NCBI GenBank assembly: GCA_964572725.1
Contig: CAZNFW010000011.1
Location: forward strand, 1-64,000
Reading direction: 5' to 3'
Length of the DNA: 64,000 bases
Source of the DNA: Rosettibacter sp964572725
Lineage (GTDB): Bacteria > Bacteroidota > Ignavibacteria > Ignavibacteriales > Melioribacteraceae
Below are positions 18,634 to 28,394 of this stretch, one piece after another. The notes under the pieces are model-generated. The model did not search any database and was not told the origin of the DNA. It was given only the letters and a program-made list of their open reading frames with translations. How positions within the stretch are numbered: the stretch's first letter is position 1; every line of letters starts with the position of its first letter. Made by a program: the position numbers and the translations under genes.

Positions 18634-18638
18634 AAAAA

Positions 18639-18842
18639 TTATTTTATTTCTATTTCTACGAATTCACCTTTGAATTCACACTTTTTATGTGTCCCATCGC
18701 AAAATGGTTTATTTAATGATTGTCCACATCTGCAGAGAGCAATTGTTTTCTGAGAAAGAATCTTTTCTTCCCCATTCTTAATTATTTTTGCCTCGGTAAC
18801 TTCTATTAAATATGGACCATTTTCTGCAGCTTTAATTTTCAT
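18639..18842 (-). CDS. CDGSH-type iron-sulfur protein
   Basis: 67 residues, no signal peptide. The last half has the CDGSH zinc-finger-like 2Fe-2S motif: Cys37, Cys39, Cys48 and His52 in ALCRCGQSLNKPFCDGTH. All three cysteines and the histidine are present. Proteins with a single short CDGSH motif are soluble bacterial relatives of mitoNEET, proposed to act in redox sensing or iron-sulfur transfer. The N-terminal ~30 residues (NGPYLIEVTEAKIIKNGEEK) fit the common bacterial extension. A GGAGG ribosome-binding site stands nine bases before the ATG, and a strong hairpin terminator follows the stop. It is a single-gene transcript by appearance. Confidence 0.93.
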   Translation of the reverse strand: MKIKAAENGPYLIEVTEAKIIKNGEEKILSQKTIALCRCGQSLNKPFCDGTHKKCEFKGEFVEIEIK

Positions 18843-18971
18843 ATTACAACCTCCAGTTAATTAAAAATATTTTAGAATCTATGTTTAAAAGGTTGTATTT
18901 TTTACAAATATAAAATGAAATGAAAATTAATTTCAATAAACAATTAATAATATGCTTTCAATAATGTATTA

Positions 18972-19358
18972 TCATAAATTTTCAAGTACTCTTCTCAATT
19001 TTTCTGATACCTCGTTTGCTACTTCTTCCAATTCTTTATTCCCAACTGCTCTCATAGATTCTATTGGATTTACTGTACTAACCTGAACCTCACCGTTCTC
19101 CTTTTCCTGCACAATTACATTACAGGGTAAAAGCACCCCAATATTTTCTTCTTTTGATAATGCTTTGTAAGCTAATGGCGGATTGCATGCACCAAATATT
19201 TTGTATTTTCTAAAATCAACATCCAGCTTCTTCTTAAGTGTTTCTTTAACATCTATTTCTGTTAAAACACCAAAGCCTTCTTTTTTTAATTCTTCAAAAA
19301 CTTTATTTATTGTTTCATCAAAAGAATATCCAACAATTTTTGAATTATAATATGCCAT
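18972..19358 (-). CDS. DUF302-domain protein
   Basis: 128 residues, soluble. The fold and landmarks match DUF302: FDETINKVFEELKKEGFGVL, the Asp-rich turn VDFRKYKIFGACNPPLAYKA, and LLPCNVIVQEKENGEVQV. A conserved cysteine lies in FGACNPPLA and another in LLPCNV. The function of DUF302 is unresolved. Many occur next to redox or metal genes, and the CDGSH gene nearby fits that loosely. The start ATG has a GGGGGA ribosome-binding site. The stop is followed by 64 bases and then the frameshifted symporter gene on the same strand. Confidence 0.88.
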   Translation of the reverse strand: MAYYNSKIVGYSFDETINKVFEELKKEGFGVLTEIDVKETLKKKLDVDFRKYKIFGACNPPLAYKALSKEENIGVLLPCNVIVQEKENGEVQVSTVNPIESMRAVGNKELEEVANEVSEKLRRVLENL

Positions 19359-19422
19359 TTTTCATTCCCCCATTAATTTGATAAATATTAGATTTCAACT
19401 TTGATGTTTGGTTTCAACAAGA

Positions 19423-20894
19423 TTAAACAAAAAATAGCCACACAAAAAATGTAACCACTATGATTCCAAAAAAATTAATAATTAAACCAGCTTTTGCCAT
19501 ATCAAGAATTTTTAATTTTCTGCTGCTAAAAACAATTGCATTTGGAGGAGTTGCCACAGGAAGCATAAATGCAAATGATGATGAGAGAGTTGCGGGGATC
19601 ATTAATAACAATGGATTTAGTTTTAATTCAATTGAAAGCGAAGCTAAAATCGGCAAAATTATTTGTGCAGTTGCAGTATTTGATGTTAGCTCTGTAAGAA
19701 AAGTCATTACAAAGCAAACAGATGCAATTAAAAATATTTGTTCTACATTTTTCAAAGAAGTAAATTGTTGACCGATGAGTACTGACAACTTACTTGTAAC
19801 AAAACCGTCAGCTAATGCAAATCCACCTCCAAAGAGTAAAATAATGTCCCATGGAATTTTTTTTATTGAATTAAAATCGAGAATAAAATTTTGTTCAATA
19901 GTTTTTTTTGATGAAGGTATTATAAAAAGTAAAAACGCCATTGCAATTGCCACTGTACCATCATCAATAAAATCCGGTTTTAAAAACAATTGAGACCAAC
20001 CGGGAATTTAAAAAATCCCAAATCAAGTTCTGCTCTAAAAATCCATAGTAGTGATGTTATTAAAAAAATTATTGCAACAATTTTCTCTTCATAAGTAATT
20101 CTGCCGAGTTTTAATTTTTCCTCCTTAATTAAATTTACATCAATCGAAGTAAAATTATAATTCCTGAACAGAATTTTAGTTAATAGGAACCATACAAATA
20201 TTATCATTGCTAAAGCAATAGGAACAGCAAATTTCATCCAATCACCAAAATATATTTCTGGGTAGTCCGGGAAATTAATTTTATAAATTCTTTGAAACAC
20301 TAAATTTGGTGGAGTGCCAATAGGAGTAGCTATACCACCAATCGAACACGAATAAGCAATTCCCAGCATAAGTGCTATTGCAAATGAAGATGTTCTCTCT
20401 TTACCGTATTCTTCGTCCAGCTTATAAATTATAGATAATCCAATTGGCAATAACATAACAGCTGTCGCTGTATTTGAAATCCACATCGATATAAAAGCTG
20501 AAGCAATCATAAATCCAAAAATTATTTTTGATGGTGTTTTGCCTGCTATCTCAATTACATTCAATGCAATTCTTTTATGAAGATTCCACCTTTCCATTGC
20601 AATTGCAATTATAAATCCTCCCATAAAAAGGAAGATAGTAGAATTAATATATGATTGAGAAATATCCTTTGAAGATACAACCCCCGTTAATGGGAACAAA
20701 ATCAACGGTATTAAAGATGTTACTGCAAGAGGAACAGCTTCAGTTATCCATAAGATTGACATTAATGCAGCTATAGATGCTACTATTTGTGCACTCTTAT
20801 ACTGTTCTCCAAAATCAAAAAAATACCAGATAAATACAGCACAGCCAATACTAATTCCAAGCCAGATTAACTGACTTACAGCTTTCTTATTCAT
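19423..20894 (-). pseudogene. SLC13/DASS-type anion symporter, split by a one-base frameshift
   Basis: Two adjoining reading frames (19980-20894, 304 residues; 19423-19989, 188 residues) together make one full DASS/SLC13-family transporter. The first ends just after ..LDLGFFKFPVGLNCF, while the second has the correct continuation, starting in LKPDFIDDGTVAIAMAFLLF. Restoring one G around 20000-20001 (CCGG to CCGGG on the coding strand) yields the continuous reading KFPGWSQLFLKPDF. The family signatures (SNTATAVMLLPIGLSI with ATPIGTPPNLVF in the first half; SNTATAQIILPILASLS with VATPPNAIVFSS in the second) are the paired sodium/substrate sites. Such proteins import dicarboxylates, sulfate or related anions. 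A real inactivation or a sequencing error are both possible. Confidence 0.85.
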
Positions 20895-20900
20895 CTAAAT

Positions 20901-21758
20901 TCATTTTTCTGGATGAATTATATTATAAAGAGCAGAGTAATCTTTATCCGATAAATTTGCTTCTACAGAGCTTATTAAAATATTTCTTACACATTCTACT
21001 AATTGACTATTAACATTGTTATTTTGAAGTTCTTGATAAATCAAATTAATATCCTTCAACATATGTTTTAGAGGGAAATTAACTTTATCAAAATCTCTTT
21101 TAAACATATTGGATAATTTTTTATCAAAAGTTGGAGCATAAAGAGCACTCTTTCTAAGAATTTCCATAAAAATATTAACATCAATTCCTTTATTGATCAC
21201 ATATGCCAACGAGGTTGCAAAAGCTGAAAGTAAAGATGGAATTAATTGATTCAAAGCTAATTTAAGAGCGGAAGCTTTTCCAACTTCTCCAACATGAATA
21301 ACACTATTACCAAAATTTTTTAATATTTTTTTCAATCTGTTAAAAGCTTCTGAATTACATCCCACCATTACAATCAATTCACCTGATTCTGCTTGCTGGG
21401 TGCTGCCAAGAACTGGAGCCTCAATATATTCACCGCCTGCTTGTTCTATTCTTTCTTTCAACAATAAGCTTTCCTGTGGTGCAATTGTACTCATCTGAAT
21501 TAAAGTTTTCCCTTTGAAATTCGATTTATTACTAAAAAGAACCTCAACAATAGCATTATAATCAGTTAACATAGTAATAATTAATTGAGGTTCTTTAATA
21601 GCTTCCACTGGAGAAGTAAAAATTTTTGCTTGATGTTTTTTTAATCTTTCAGTTTTTGAAATGGTGCGATTAAATACATAAAGATTATAGTTAGCTTTTA
21701 ATAAGCGAAAAGCCATTGGTTCGCCCATTAATCCTGTACCAAGAAATGCGATTTTCAT
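20901..21758 (-). CDS. Beta-hydroxyacid dehydrogenase (3-hydroxyisobutyrate dehydrogenase-like)
   Basis: 285 residues. An N-terminal NAD(P) Rossmann fold begins IAFLGTGLMGEPMAFRL, with the family loop MLTDYNAIVEVLF. The substrate-binding motif EAPVLGSTQQAESGEL follows, then the all-helical domain with the catalytic lysine in SALKLALNQLIPSLL. This is the beta-HAD family (3-hydroxyisobutyrate, tartronate semialdehyde or gamma-hydroxybutyrate/succinic-semialdehyde reductases), and the exact substrate cannot be read. It overlaps bshB1 by four bases (ATGA) and ends six bases before the symporter gene, so the three form one minus-strand operon. Confidence 0.9.
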   Translation of the reverse strand: MKIAFLGTGLMGEPMAFRLLKANYNLYVFNRTISKTERLKKHQAKIFTSPVEAIKEPQLIITMLTDYNAIVEVLFSNKSNFKGKTLIQMSTIAPQESLLLKERIEQAGGEYIEAPVLGSTQQAESGELIVMVGCNSEAFNRLKKILKNFGNSVIHVGEVGKASALKLALNQLIPSLLSAFATSLAYVINKGIDVNIFMEILRKSALYAPTFDKKLSNMFKRDFDKVNFPLKHMLKDINLIYQELQNNNVNSQLVECVRNILISSVEANLSDKDYSALYNIIHPEK

Positions 21759-22486
21759 TTTGTATCTCCGTTCTTAATGAAATTAATTAAATCAAATTCA
21801 ATTTCTTCTTCGCAAAAGAAAGGTTCTCCATAATCTTTCCCAATTTTAAATCCAAAGACCTTTGCTCTTGCCTCTATGTATTTTAAGAAATTTGGCTGAC
21901 TTATGAATGTTTCTGGTTCCTTAGAGTTTGGATTATGAAATTGTGATTCATAAGCTTTTATTGCTCTCATTTTTATCTCAAATGTTTCACTTATATCTAC
22001 AATAAACGAAGGTTTTACCTCATAAGTTTGCATATAATAAAATAATTTTTTTGGTCGGTGAGGTACTTGAATTTTTTCATTTTCTTCTGTAACAATTTTT
22101 GGTAAACCAGAAAAAAACACCGCTTCTTTAATTAATTGACCACACCCAATGTGGTCTGGATGTCTGTCGTTAAAATAAGGAGCAAAAATAATTTTAGGCT
22201 TATATTTTCTGATTTTCGATATTATTTTTAATAAATATTCATCATTTACTTTTATAGAACCATCTTTTAAACCAAGATTTTCTCTATGAGTAATATTTAA
22301 AATTTCAGAAGCTTTTTGTGCTTCTTTCAGTCTGATTTCTGCCGAACCTCTCGTTCCGAGTTCACCGCGTGTTAAATCTATTAACCCTAATTTTAAACCA
22401 CCTTTTATAAGTTTTGCAATTGTTCCCCCCATTGATAATTCTGCATCATCAGGATGAGCGGCAAAAATTAATATATCTAAATTCAT
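21755..22486 (-). CDS. bshB1: Bacillithiol biosynthesis deacetylase BshB1-like
   Basis: 243 residues, PIG-L/LmbE-type zinc deacetylase. The zinc motif AHPDDAE opens the protein at ~10-16, and the distal zinc histidine is in PDHIGCGQL. The BshB1-specific stretch is LTRGELGTRGSAEIRLKEA with IIFAPYFNDRHPDH. BshB1 removes the acetyl group from GlcNAc-malate in bacillithiol synthesis; Chlorobi and some Bacteroidota make (methyl)bacillithiol, and this group is close to them. The first step (BshA) and BshC are not in the window. A GGGGA ribosome-binding site precedes the ATG. It leads a three-gene operon with a hydroxyacid dehydrogenase and a symporter. Confidence 0.9.
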   Translation of the reverse strand: MNLDILIFAAHPDDAELSMGGTIAKLIKGGLKLGLIDLTRGELGTRGSAEIRLKEAQKASEILNITHRENLGLKDGSIKVNDEYLLKIISKIRKYKPKIIFAPYFNDRHPDHIGCGQLIKEAVFFSGLPKIVTEENEKIQVPHRPKKLFYYMQTYEVKPSFIVDISETFEIKMRAIKAYESQFHNPNSKEPETFISQPNFLKYIEARAKVFGFKIGKDYGEPFFCEEEIEFDLINFIKNGDTK

Positions 22487-22647
22487 TTATTCCCCTTTTA
22501 AAAAAATTATTAATAAATATGATTATAATTTTTTTGAAAGTAAATTATTTCAGAAAAATTTCTAAGCATCAAATCTTTTTTTGAACTGAATAAATATAAT
22601 CATTTAAGAAATATTTATATTCGCATAAATAAAATTTTTGATTTACT

Positions 22648-24096
22648 ATGAATCCCAAATATGAAGCAGTTATTGGTTTAGAAGTTCATGCCCAACTGTT
22701 AACAGATACAAAAATATTTTGTGGGTGTTCAACTAAATTTGGTTCTGCACCCAATACTAATGTCTGCCCTGTCTGTCTGGGTCACCCAGGTGTTTTGCCA
22801 GTTTTAAACAAAAAAGTTGTAGAATTTGCAGTTTTAATGGGATTAGCAACAAATTGTACTATAAATAAAAAATCTATTTTTGCAAGAAAACATTATTTCT
22901 ATCCTGACCTGCCAAAGAATTATCAAATATCTCAATATGAAGAACCTATATGCGAGCATGGATACATAACAATTGAATTAAAAGACGGCACAAAGAAAAA
23001 AATTGGTATAACAAGAATTCACATGGAAGAAGATGCTGGAAAATCAATTCACGATCAGGGCTTCGATACTCTAATTGATTTGAATAGAACTGGAACACCA
23101 TTATTAGAAATTGTAAGTGAACCCGATATTCGTACTCCAGAAGAAGCTTATCTCTATCTTACCAAATTAAAACAAATATTAACATATCTTAATATTTGTG
23201 ATGGCAACATGGAAGAAGGTTCATTAAGATGTGATGCAAATATTTCTGTTAGATTAAAAGGTGAAACTAAGTTTGGCACAAAGACAGAAGTAAAGAACAT
23301 GAACTCATTCAGGAATGTTGAACGGGCTCTTGCTTATGAAATAGAAAGACAAATTGATTTACTTGAAGATGGAAAGGAAATAATTCAACAAACATTACTC
23401 TGGGACGCAGATGCTAATATTGCTTATCCAATGCGCAGCAAAGAAGAAGCACATGATTACAGATATTTCCCTGAACCAGATTTAATGCCTGTAGTAGTTA
23501 CAGAAGAATGGCAAAATGAAATCTTAAAAATGATGCCAGAACTTCCTGATGCACGTAAAGAAAGATTCATTAATCAATACAATTTACCAGCATACGACGC
23601 AGAAATTCTAACTTCGTCCCGTGAACTTGCAGATTACTATGAAAAAATTCTTACTGTAACCAATGATTATAAATCTGCAAGTAACTGGGTTATGACTGAA
23701 GTTTTAAAAGTAATTAACGATGGAAAAATTTCGATAAATGAATTTCCTGTAAGTCCTGAAAATCTTGGCAAATTAATTGATTTAATAAATCGAAACATTA
23801 TTAGCGGGAAAATTGCAAAAGAAGTTTTTCCTGAAATGCTTAAAACAAATAAAGACCCTGAAGAAATTGTAAAAGAAAAAAATCTGATTCAAATTACAGA
23901 TACAATAGAAATTGAAAAAGTAATTGAAAAAATACTTTCACAAAATCAAAAACAGGTAGAAGAATATTTAAGTGGAAAAGATAAAGTCTGGGCATTTTTT
24001 GTTGGTCAGATTATGAGAGAAACTAAAGGAAAAGCCAATCCTCAAATTGTTAATGAATTACTTAAGAACAAATTGGACGCAATGAAAAACAACTAA
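22648..24096 (+). CDS. gatB: Asp-tRNA(Asn)/Glu-tRNA(Gln) amidotransferase subunit B
   Basis: 482 residues, normal for GatB. Signatures are YEAVIGLEVHAQLLTDTKIF, the zinc-site cysteines (CGCSTKF and VCPVCLGHPG), FYPDLPKNYQISQYEEP, DLNRTGTPLLEIVSEPD and the GatB motif EAHDYRYFPEPDLMP. The C-terminal YqeY-like tail domain follows to the end. It works with GatA and GatC to amidate misacylated tRNA. Neither gatA nor gatC is adjacent here, so the operon is split. No ribosome-binding site of SD type precedes the ATG (upstream bases are TTTTTGATTTACT), but ATG 22648 matches the conserved N-terminus. Confidence 0.96.
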   Translation: MNPKYEAVIGLEVHAQLLTDTKIFCGCSTKFGSAPNTNVCPVCLGHPGVLPVLNKKVVEFAVLMGLATNCTINKKSIFARKHYFYPDLPKNYQISQYEEPICEHGYITIELKDGTKKKIGITRIHMEEDAGKSIHDQGFDTLIDLNRTGTPLLEIVSEPDIRTPEEAYLYLTKLKQILTYLNICDGNMEEGSLRCDANISVRLKGETKFGTKTEVKNMNSFRNVERALAYEIERQIDLLEDGKEIIQQTLLWDADANIAYPMRSKEEAHDYRYFPEPDLMPVVVTEEWQNEILKMMPELPDARKERFINQYNLPAYDAEILTSSRELADYYEKILTVTNDYKSASNWVMTEVLKVINDGKISINEFPVSPENLGKLIDLINRNIISGKIAKEVFPEMLKTNKDPEEIVKEKNLIQITDTIEIEKVIEKILSQNQKQVEEYLSGKDKVWAFFVGQIMRETKGKANPQIVNELLKNKLDAMKNN

Positions 24097-24171
24097 AAAT
24101 TAAGAATTTATAAAAGACATAAATTTTTTATTACAAATTTTTTATAAATAATTGATTAACAATTATCATTT

Positions 24172-25065
24172 CTATTTAATTTTCCCATTCATTTTGAACA
24201 AATTTCTTATTGAATCTCGTATGTTCATTGGACTAATTCCAAATGACTTCAGTTTATCAATATTCATCGAAACATCAGAAACCTTATAAGTATAATTTTC
24301 TTCATCCATTGTTGTTTTAATCAAAAGACTTTTATCTAAATCAGCTTCTTCACAAAGAATTTCACCTAAATCATATCTAGATAATCTTTCGTTGCCACCA
24401 AAATTTATTATTTCCCCTTTAATTTCTTTTTCAATTAATTCATTAATCATTCTTGCTGCATCATTTAATTCGAGCGGTGAACGATATTGGTCTGTAAATA
24501 ATTTTACTGGTTTTCCCATTTTAAGATTCTCATACATTTGATGGAAAAAATTTCTTGAGTGATTAAGTCCAAAACCAATTAACAATGCCATTCGCAATAT
24601 AACATAATTATCAAATGTTTCTTGAATTTTTACTTCTCCCATTAACTTTGTTTCTGCATAAAATGAAATTGGAATTAGTTTTGAATTTTCATTTAAGAAT
24701 GAGCCACGATAACCAGCATATACAAGGTCGGTTGATGTGTAAATCAACTTACTTTTATACTTTTCACAAATCTGAGCAATATTTTTTGTTGCATTAACAT
24801 TAATATCATATACAACTTTTTGTGGCAGTTTATCAGCTTTTTCTGCATTGGAAATTGCTGCAGTATGAATAACAATATCTGGCTTGAATTTACTAATTGT
24901 TTCTTCCACGCTATTATAATCAGTTATAGATAATTTTACTGAATTGAACTCAGCACAATTCCCAATATGTTCATTGTATTGAGTCAATATGTTATGCTTT
25001 TTATAAAGAGTTTTATTAAGGTATTGGCCTAAAAGTCCGCTGCCGCCTGTTATGAAAATTTTCAT
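24172..25065 (-). CDS. RmlD-like NAD(P)-dependent sugar reductase/epimerase
   Basis: 297 residues, a short-chain dehydrogenase of the RmlD (dTDP-4-dehydrorhamnose reductase) type. The NAD(P) motif is ITGGSGLLGQYL at ~4-15. The region PDIVIHTAAISNAEKADKLP is followed by the catalytic YxxxK in FYAETKLMGE, and further on LRMALLIGFGLNHSRNFF. It lacks the rest of a rhamnose cluster, so it may work on another nucleotide sugar or on SAM-synthesis-like partners (MAT2B relatives share this fold). It lies alone between gatB and nfo, both on the opposite strand. No SD-like site stands before the ATG. Confidence 0.88.
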   Translation of the reverse strand: MKIFITGGSGLLGQYLNKTLYKKHNILTQYNEHIGNCAEFNSVKLSITDYNSVEETISKFKPDIVIHTAAISNAEKADKLPQKVVYDINVNATKNIAQICEKYKSKLIYTSTDLVYAGYRGSFLNENSKLIPISFYAETKLMGEVKIQETFDNYVILRMALLIGFGLNHSRNFFHQMYENLKMGKPVKLFTDQYRSPLELNDAARMINELIEKEIKGEIINFGGNERLSRYDLGEILCEEADLDKSLLIKTTMDEENYTYKVSDVSMNIDKLKSFGISPMNIRDSIRNLFKMNGKIK

Positions 25066-25151
25066 AATGCACCATTTTACTTTTTTGTTAATTATTGTTA
25101 ATCTTGTTTTAGTTACTCGTAGTTTCTACTATAAACTAAAGAGGATTTAAA

Positions 25152-26012
25152 ATGAAACATTTAATAGGTGCACATACATTTCTAACTAATGGACCATCAT
25201 CAGCTATTGACATAGCAGAAAGTCTTGGGTTTACTGCAATACAAATTTTCACAAAAAGTAATAATCAATATTTTGCAAAAGACCTTACCGAAGAAGAAAT
25301 TAATAATTTTAAAAACAAACTTAAAAATTCTCATATAAAATTTGTTGTATCCCATGATACATACTTAATAAATCTTTGTGCTAAAGATAAATCAGGTCTA
25401 ACAAAATCGCGAGCTGCATTTATTAAAGAACTTGAAAGATGTGAACAGCTTGGAATTCCACATTTAAATTTTCATCCAGGTGCTCATGGCGGTATGGGCG
25501 AAGAAGATGGACTTAAATTAATTGCAGAATCCCTAAATTATATTCATTTAAAAACTAAGGGATTCAAAGTAAAAAGTATGATTGAAACAACTGCTGGTCA
25601 GGGTACAACTCTTGGTTACACTTTCGAACAACTAAGAAAAATAATTGATATGGTTGAAGAAAAAGACAGAATGAGTGTATGCATTGATACATGTCATATT
25701 TTTGCAGCAGGATATAACATCAAAGATGCTGCTGAATACAAAAAAGTAATTAAAGAATTTGATGAGATAATTGGTTTAGAACTTCTTCAATGCATTCATA
25801 TGAACGACAGCAAAAAAGAACTCGGTTCGAAAATCGACAGACACGAACACATTGGCAAAGGATTTATTGGCCTCGAAGGTTTTTCTAATATAATGAATGA
25901 TAAAAAGTTAGAAAGAGTACCTAAAATATTAGAAACACCAAAAGAAAAAGACCAGAAAGAAGATTTAGAAAACATAAAAGTTTTGTTGAGTTTAATAAAA
26001 ACAAAAAAATGA
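25152..26012 (+). CDS. nfo: Endonuclease IV (AP endonuclease)
   Basis: 286 residues. It matches the Nfo family by length and motifs: IGAHTFLTNGPSSAIDIAES at the start, NFHPGAHGG (zinc ligand histidine), MIETTAGQGTTLGYTFEQL (zinc-ligand Glu), CIDTCHIFAAGYNI (Asp/His ligands) and MNDSKKELGSKIDRHEHIGK with FIGLEGF. It cuts at abasic sites in base-excision repair. An AGAGG ribosome-binding site precedes ATG 25152. It converges on the DUF1460 gene with 19 bases between, and no clear terminator hairpin was seen there. Confidence 0.96.
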   Translation: MKHLIGAHTFLTNGPSSAIDIAESLGFTAIQIFTKSNNQYFAKDLTEEEINNFKNKLKNSHIKFVVSHDTYLINLCAKDKSGLTKSRAAFIKELERCEQLGIPHLNFHPGAHGGMGEEDGLKLIAESLNYIHLKTKGFKVKSMIETTAGQGTTLGYTFEQLRKIIDMVEEKDRMSVCIDTCHIFAAGYNIKDAAEYKKVIKEFDEIIGLELLQCIHMNDSKKELGSKIDRHEHIGKGFIGLEGFSNIMNDKKLERVPKILETPKEKDQKEDLENIKVLLSLIKTKK

Positions 26013-26031
26013 ATAGATGAATAAGTAATTT

Positions 26032-26931
26032 TCACTTTACCTCTTGAGAATTGATATCATTAATTCGCAATATCATTATGCCTGTTTGTTTTTTATTTGA
26101 TTTTATATAATCAGCAAGCGACTTTTCTGAAATTTGAACTTTATAACCTACATTTGGTGCATGAAGAAGATGAATTCTTCCATCACTTTCTCTAATTGCT
26201 ATTCCTGTATGAGCAATATCAAGTCCTTCAATATTTGTTGTAATCCCAATAATATCTCCATCTTGAATTTTGTCTTCAATATCTTCAATTTTTTCTTGAG
26301 GAATAAAATAAAGTTTTCGTTTAGAAATATTTTTTTCAATGCGGATAATTTCTTTTTGAAATTTTCTATTATTTTTTAATTGAGGGTAAGAATCCAAATG
26401 AGTGGACATGAAATTAATTTTTTTCTTGTATGGAATTCCTCCAAGTTCTTTCGTTATATCTTTCCCAATTTTTCTTTTATTCATATCGTAAATCCAATCG
26501 GAAAAATAATGCAACCGCGAGGTGTAATCTTTCAATTTACCATTACGATAACGAATATTTTCCAGTTCTTTAATATAATCTTCAAAGGTTATTAAACCTT
26601 TTTTAATACACCGCGCAAAAACAATTGAGCTTTCGAGAAATGTATAACAGTCCAGACCTTTTAAATTAATTATCAATTCCTCATTTTCAGTTTTATCCAA
26701 TGTATGAGCTTCGTAATCGACACCAATAAAACTTTTTGCAATTGTAATGAGAATTTCATTTAAAGGTTGAGATGAAAGATTTTTTTGAAGAGCAATTTGA
26801 AATTTTGTGTTGCATATTTCTACATCTTTTTGAGTATAAATTTGAGAATATAAATTGGATTGTAAAATAAAAAATTCACAAACTATATAAAGAGAAAGTG
26901 AAATAACTATTTTAAAATTTTTATTCAGCAT
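26032..26931 (-). CDS. DUF1460 cysteine amidase-like lipid/cell-wall protein
   Basis: 299 residues with an N-terminal signal or anchor (FKIVISLSLYIVCEFFI). The nucleophile cysteine is Cys95 in LKGLDCYTFLESSIVFA, and a catalytic histidine occurs in DIAHTGIAIRESDGRIHLLH, the NlpC/P60-like arrangement of DUF1460. Members have been described as N-acetylmuramoyl-L-alanine amidase-like. Here the substrate is unproved. The protein stands between nfo (convergent) and dnaB (18 bases upstream on the same strand), so it may be read through from dnaB, with no functional link apparent. ATG 26931 is chosen because the signal-like helix begins right after it. Confidence 0.85.
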   Translation of the reverse strand: MLNKNFKIVISLSLYIVCEFFILQSNLYSQIYTQKDVEICNTKFQIALQKNLSSQPLNEILITIAKSFIGVDYEAHTLDKTENEELIINLKGLDCYTFLESSIVFARCIKKGLITFEDYIKELENIRYRNGKLKDYTSRLHYFSDWIYDMNKRKIGKDITKELGGIPYKKKINFMSTHLDSYPQLKNNRKFQKEIIRIEKNISKRKLYFIPQEKIEDIEDKIQDGDIIGITTNIEGLDIAHTGIAIRESDGRIHLLHAPNVGYKVQISEKSLADYIKSNKKQTGIMILRINDINSQEVK

Positions 26932-26949
26932 TTAATATGATTTTGTAAA

Positions 26950-28392
26950 TTAGAAAGGAGGTTCTTCAAGAGCTTTTATACCTTCTTCTCCTGCTGGCAG
27001 CTGCTGTCTGAACCTTTCAAGATTTTCAAATCGTGCATAATCTTTTATAAATCTTAATTTAATTTCTCCTATTGGTCCATTTCTTTGTTTTCCAACTATA
27101 ACTTCTGCAATTCCTTCGGTTGATTCGCCAGCCATATCTCCGCTTGGGAAATTTGTTATTCCATAAACTTCCGGTCTGTACAAGAAAATAACAACATCGG
27201 CATCCTGTTCGATTGAACCTGATTCACGCAAATCCGAAAGCATTGGCTTTTTATCTGACCTCTGCTCAACGGCACGATTCAACTGCGACAAAGCTATAAC
27301 CGGGATATTCAATTCTTTAGCCAGACTTTTGAGTGATCTCGAAATTGTAGAAATCTCTCTTTCACGACTTTCCATTGCTGAAGATGGATTAACAAGTTGT
27401 AAATAATCAACTATAATCATTCCAATATTTTTTTCGTTTTTCAATCTTCTTGCTTTTGCCCGCAGTTCAAGTATTGAGATTGCTGGTGTGTCATCAATGT
27501 AAATTGGAGCTTTGCTTAACTTATAAACAGTCCGACTAATTTTAGCTCCATCTTCTGCGCGGAATTTTCCTGTTCTCACATTGTGAGCATTTATCTTGGC
27601 TTCCGCAGATATTAATCTTGTAGCAAGCTGGATTGTTGACATTTCAAGTGAGAAAATTCCAATTGGAATATTGTGGTCAATAGCAGCATTTCGGGCAGCG
27701 GACATAGCAAAAGCTGTTTTGCCCATACTAGGTCTTGCTGCAACTATTATCAAATCAGATTTTTGAAAGCCGCCTAAAAGTTCATCTAATTCATAAAAAC
27801 CAGAAGGTACAGAAAAAGTTGATATCTGTTTAGAATGAATTGCTTCGATTAATTCAAGTGCTTCCTTTACTGCTTTTTCCATTGGTTTGAAGGATTCTTT
27901 AATTCCTTCTTCAGATATCTGGAATATTTTTGCTTCCGCTTCATCGAGTATATCAAAAACATCTTCTTTAGCTTCGAAAGCAAGATTGGCAATTTCAACC
28001 GACGATGTAATGAGCTGTCTTAGTATCCATTTTTCAAGTACAATTCTTGAATGATATTCAATATTAGCTGCAGATGAAATATCCTGTGCAAGTTTACTAA
28101 TATATGCTGCTCCTCCCGCAGCATTTGCTTTCCCAGATTTTTTTAATTCTTCGTAAACAGAAACTGTATCAATGGGTTCATCAGCTTCGTACAAAGCAGT
28201 TATAGCTTCAAAAATTATTTTGTTTTTTATATCATAAAATGCTTCTGGTTTTAAAATTTCAATAGCTTTTGGAACAGCACTTGCTTCAATAAGCATTGCC
28301 CCTAAAACTGCTCTTTCAACATCTACTGCATTAGGAGGTGTTTTAACTGCTTCTTTTAATTTTTCGATATCAGAATTATCTCTTTTAGCCAT
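26950..28392 (-). CDS. dnaB: Replicative DNA helicase DnaB
   Basis: 480 residues. The N-terminal helical DnaB domain (PPNAVDVERAVLGAMLIEAS) is followed by the RecA-like domain with Walker A in VAARPSMGKTAFAMS, Walker B in MIIVDYLQLVNPS and the typical LRESGSIEQDADVVIFLYRP and VGKQRNGPIGEIKLRF motifs. It is uninterrupted, with no intein inserted, unlike many dnaB genes. It unwinds DNA at the replication fork. It starts two bases after the uracil-DNA glycosylase stop, an operon that couples replication and uracil repair. The C-terminal extension is short (EEGIKALEEPPF). Confidence 0.96.
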   Translation of the reverse strand: MAKRDNSDIEKLKEAVKTPPNAVDVERAVLGAMLIEASAVPKAIEILKPEAFYDIKNKIIFEAITALYEADEPIDTVSVYEELKKSGKANAAGGAAYISKLAQDISSAANIEYHSRIVLEKWILRQLITSSVEIANLAFEAKEDVFDILDEAEAKIFQISEEGIKESFKPMEKAVKEALELIEAIHSKQISTFSVPSGFYELDELLGGFQKSDLIIVAARPSMGKTAFAMSAARNAAIDHNIPIGIFSLEMSTIQLATRLISAEAKINAHNVRTGKFRAEDGAKISRTVYKLSKAPIYIDDTPAISILELRAKARRLKNEKNIGMIIVDYLQLVNPSSAMESREREISTISRSLKSLAKELNIPVIALSQLNRAVEQRSDKKPMLSDLRESGSIEQDADVVIFLYRPEVYGITNFPSGDMAGESTEGIAEVIVGKQRNGPIGEIKLRFIKDYARFENLERFRQQLPAGEEGIKALEEPPF

Positions 28393-28394
28393 AT

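Noticed and set aside
24097..24171. Possible AT-only hairpin after gatB
   Set aside because: The arms are purely A/T with a long loop, and such pairing is expected by chance in this base composition.
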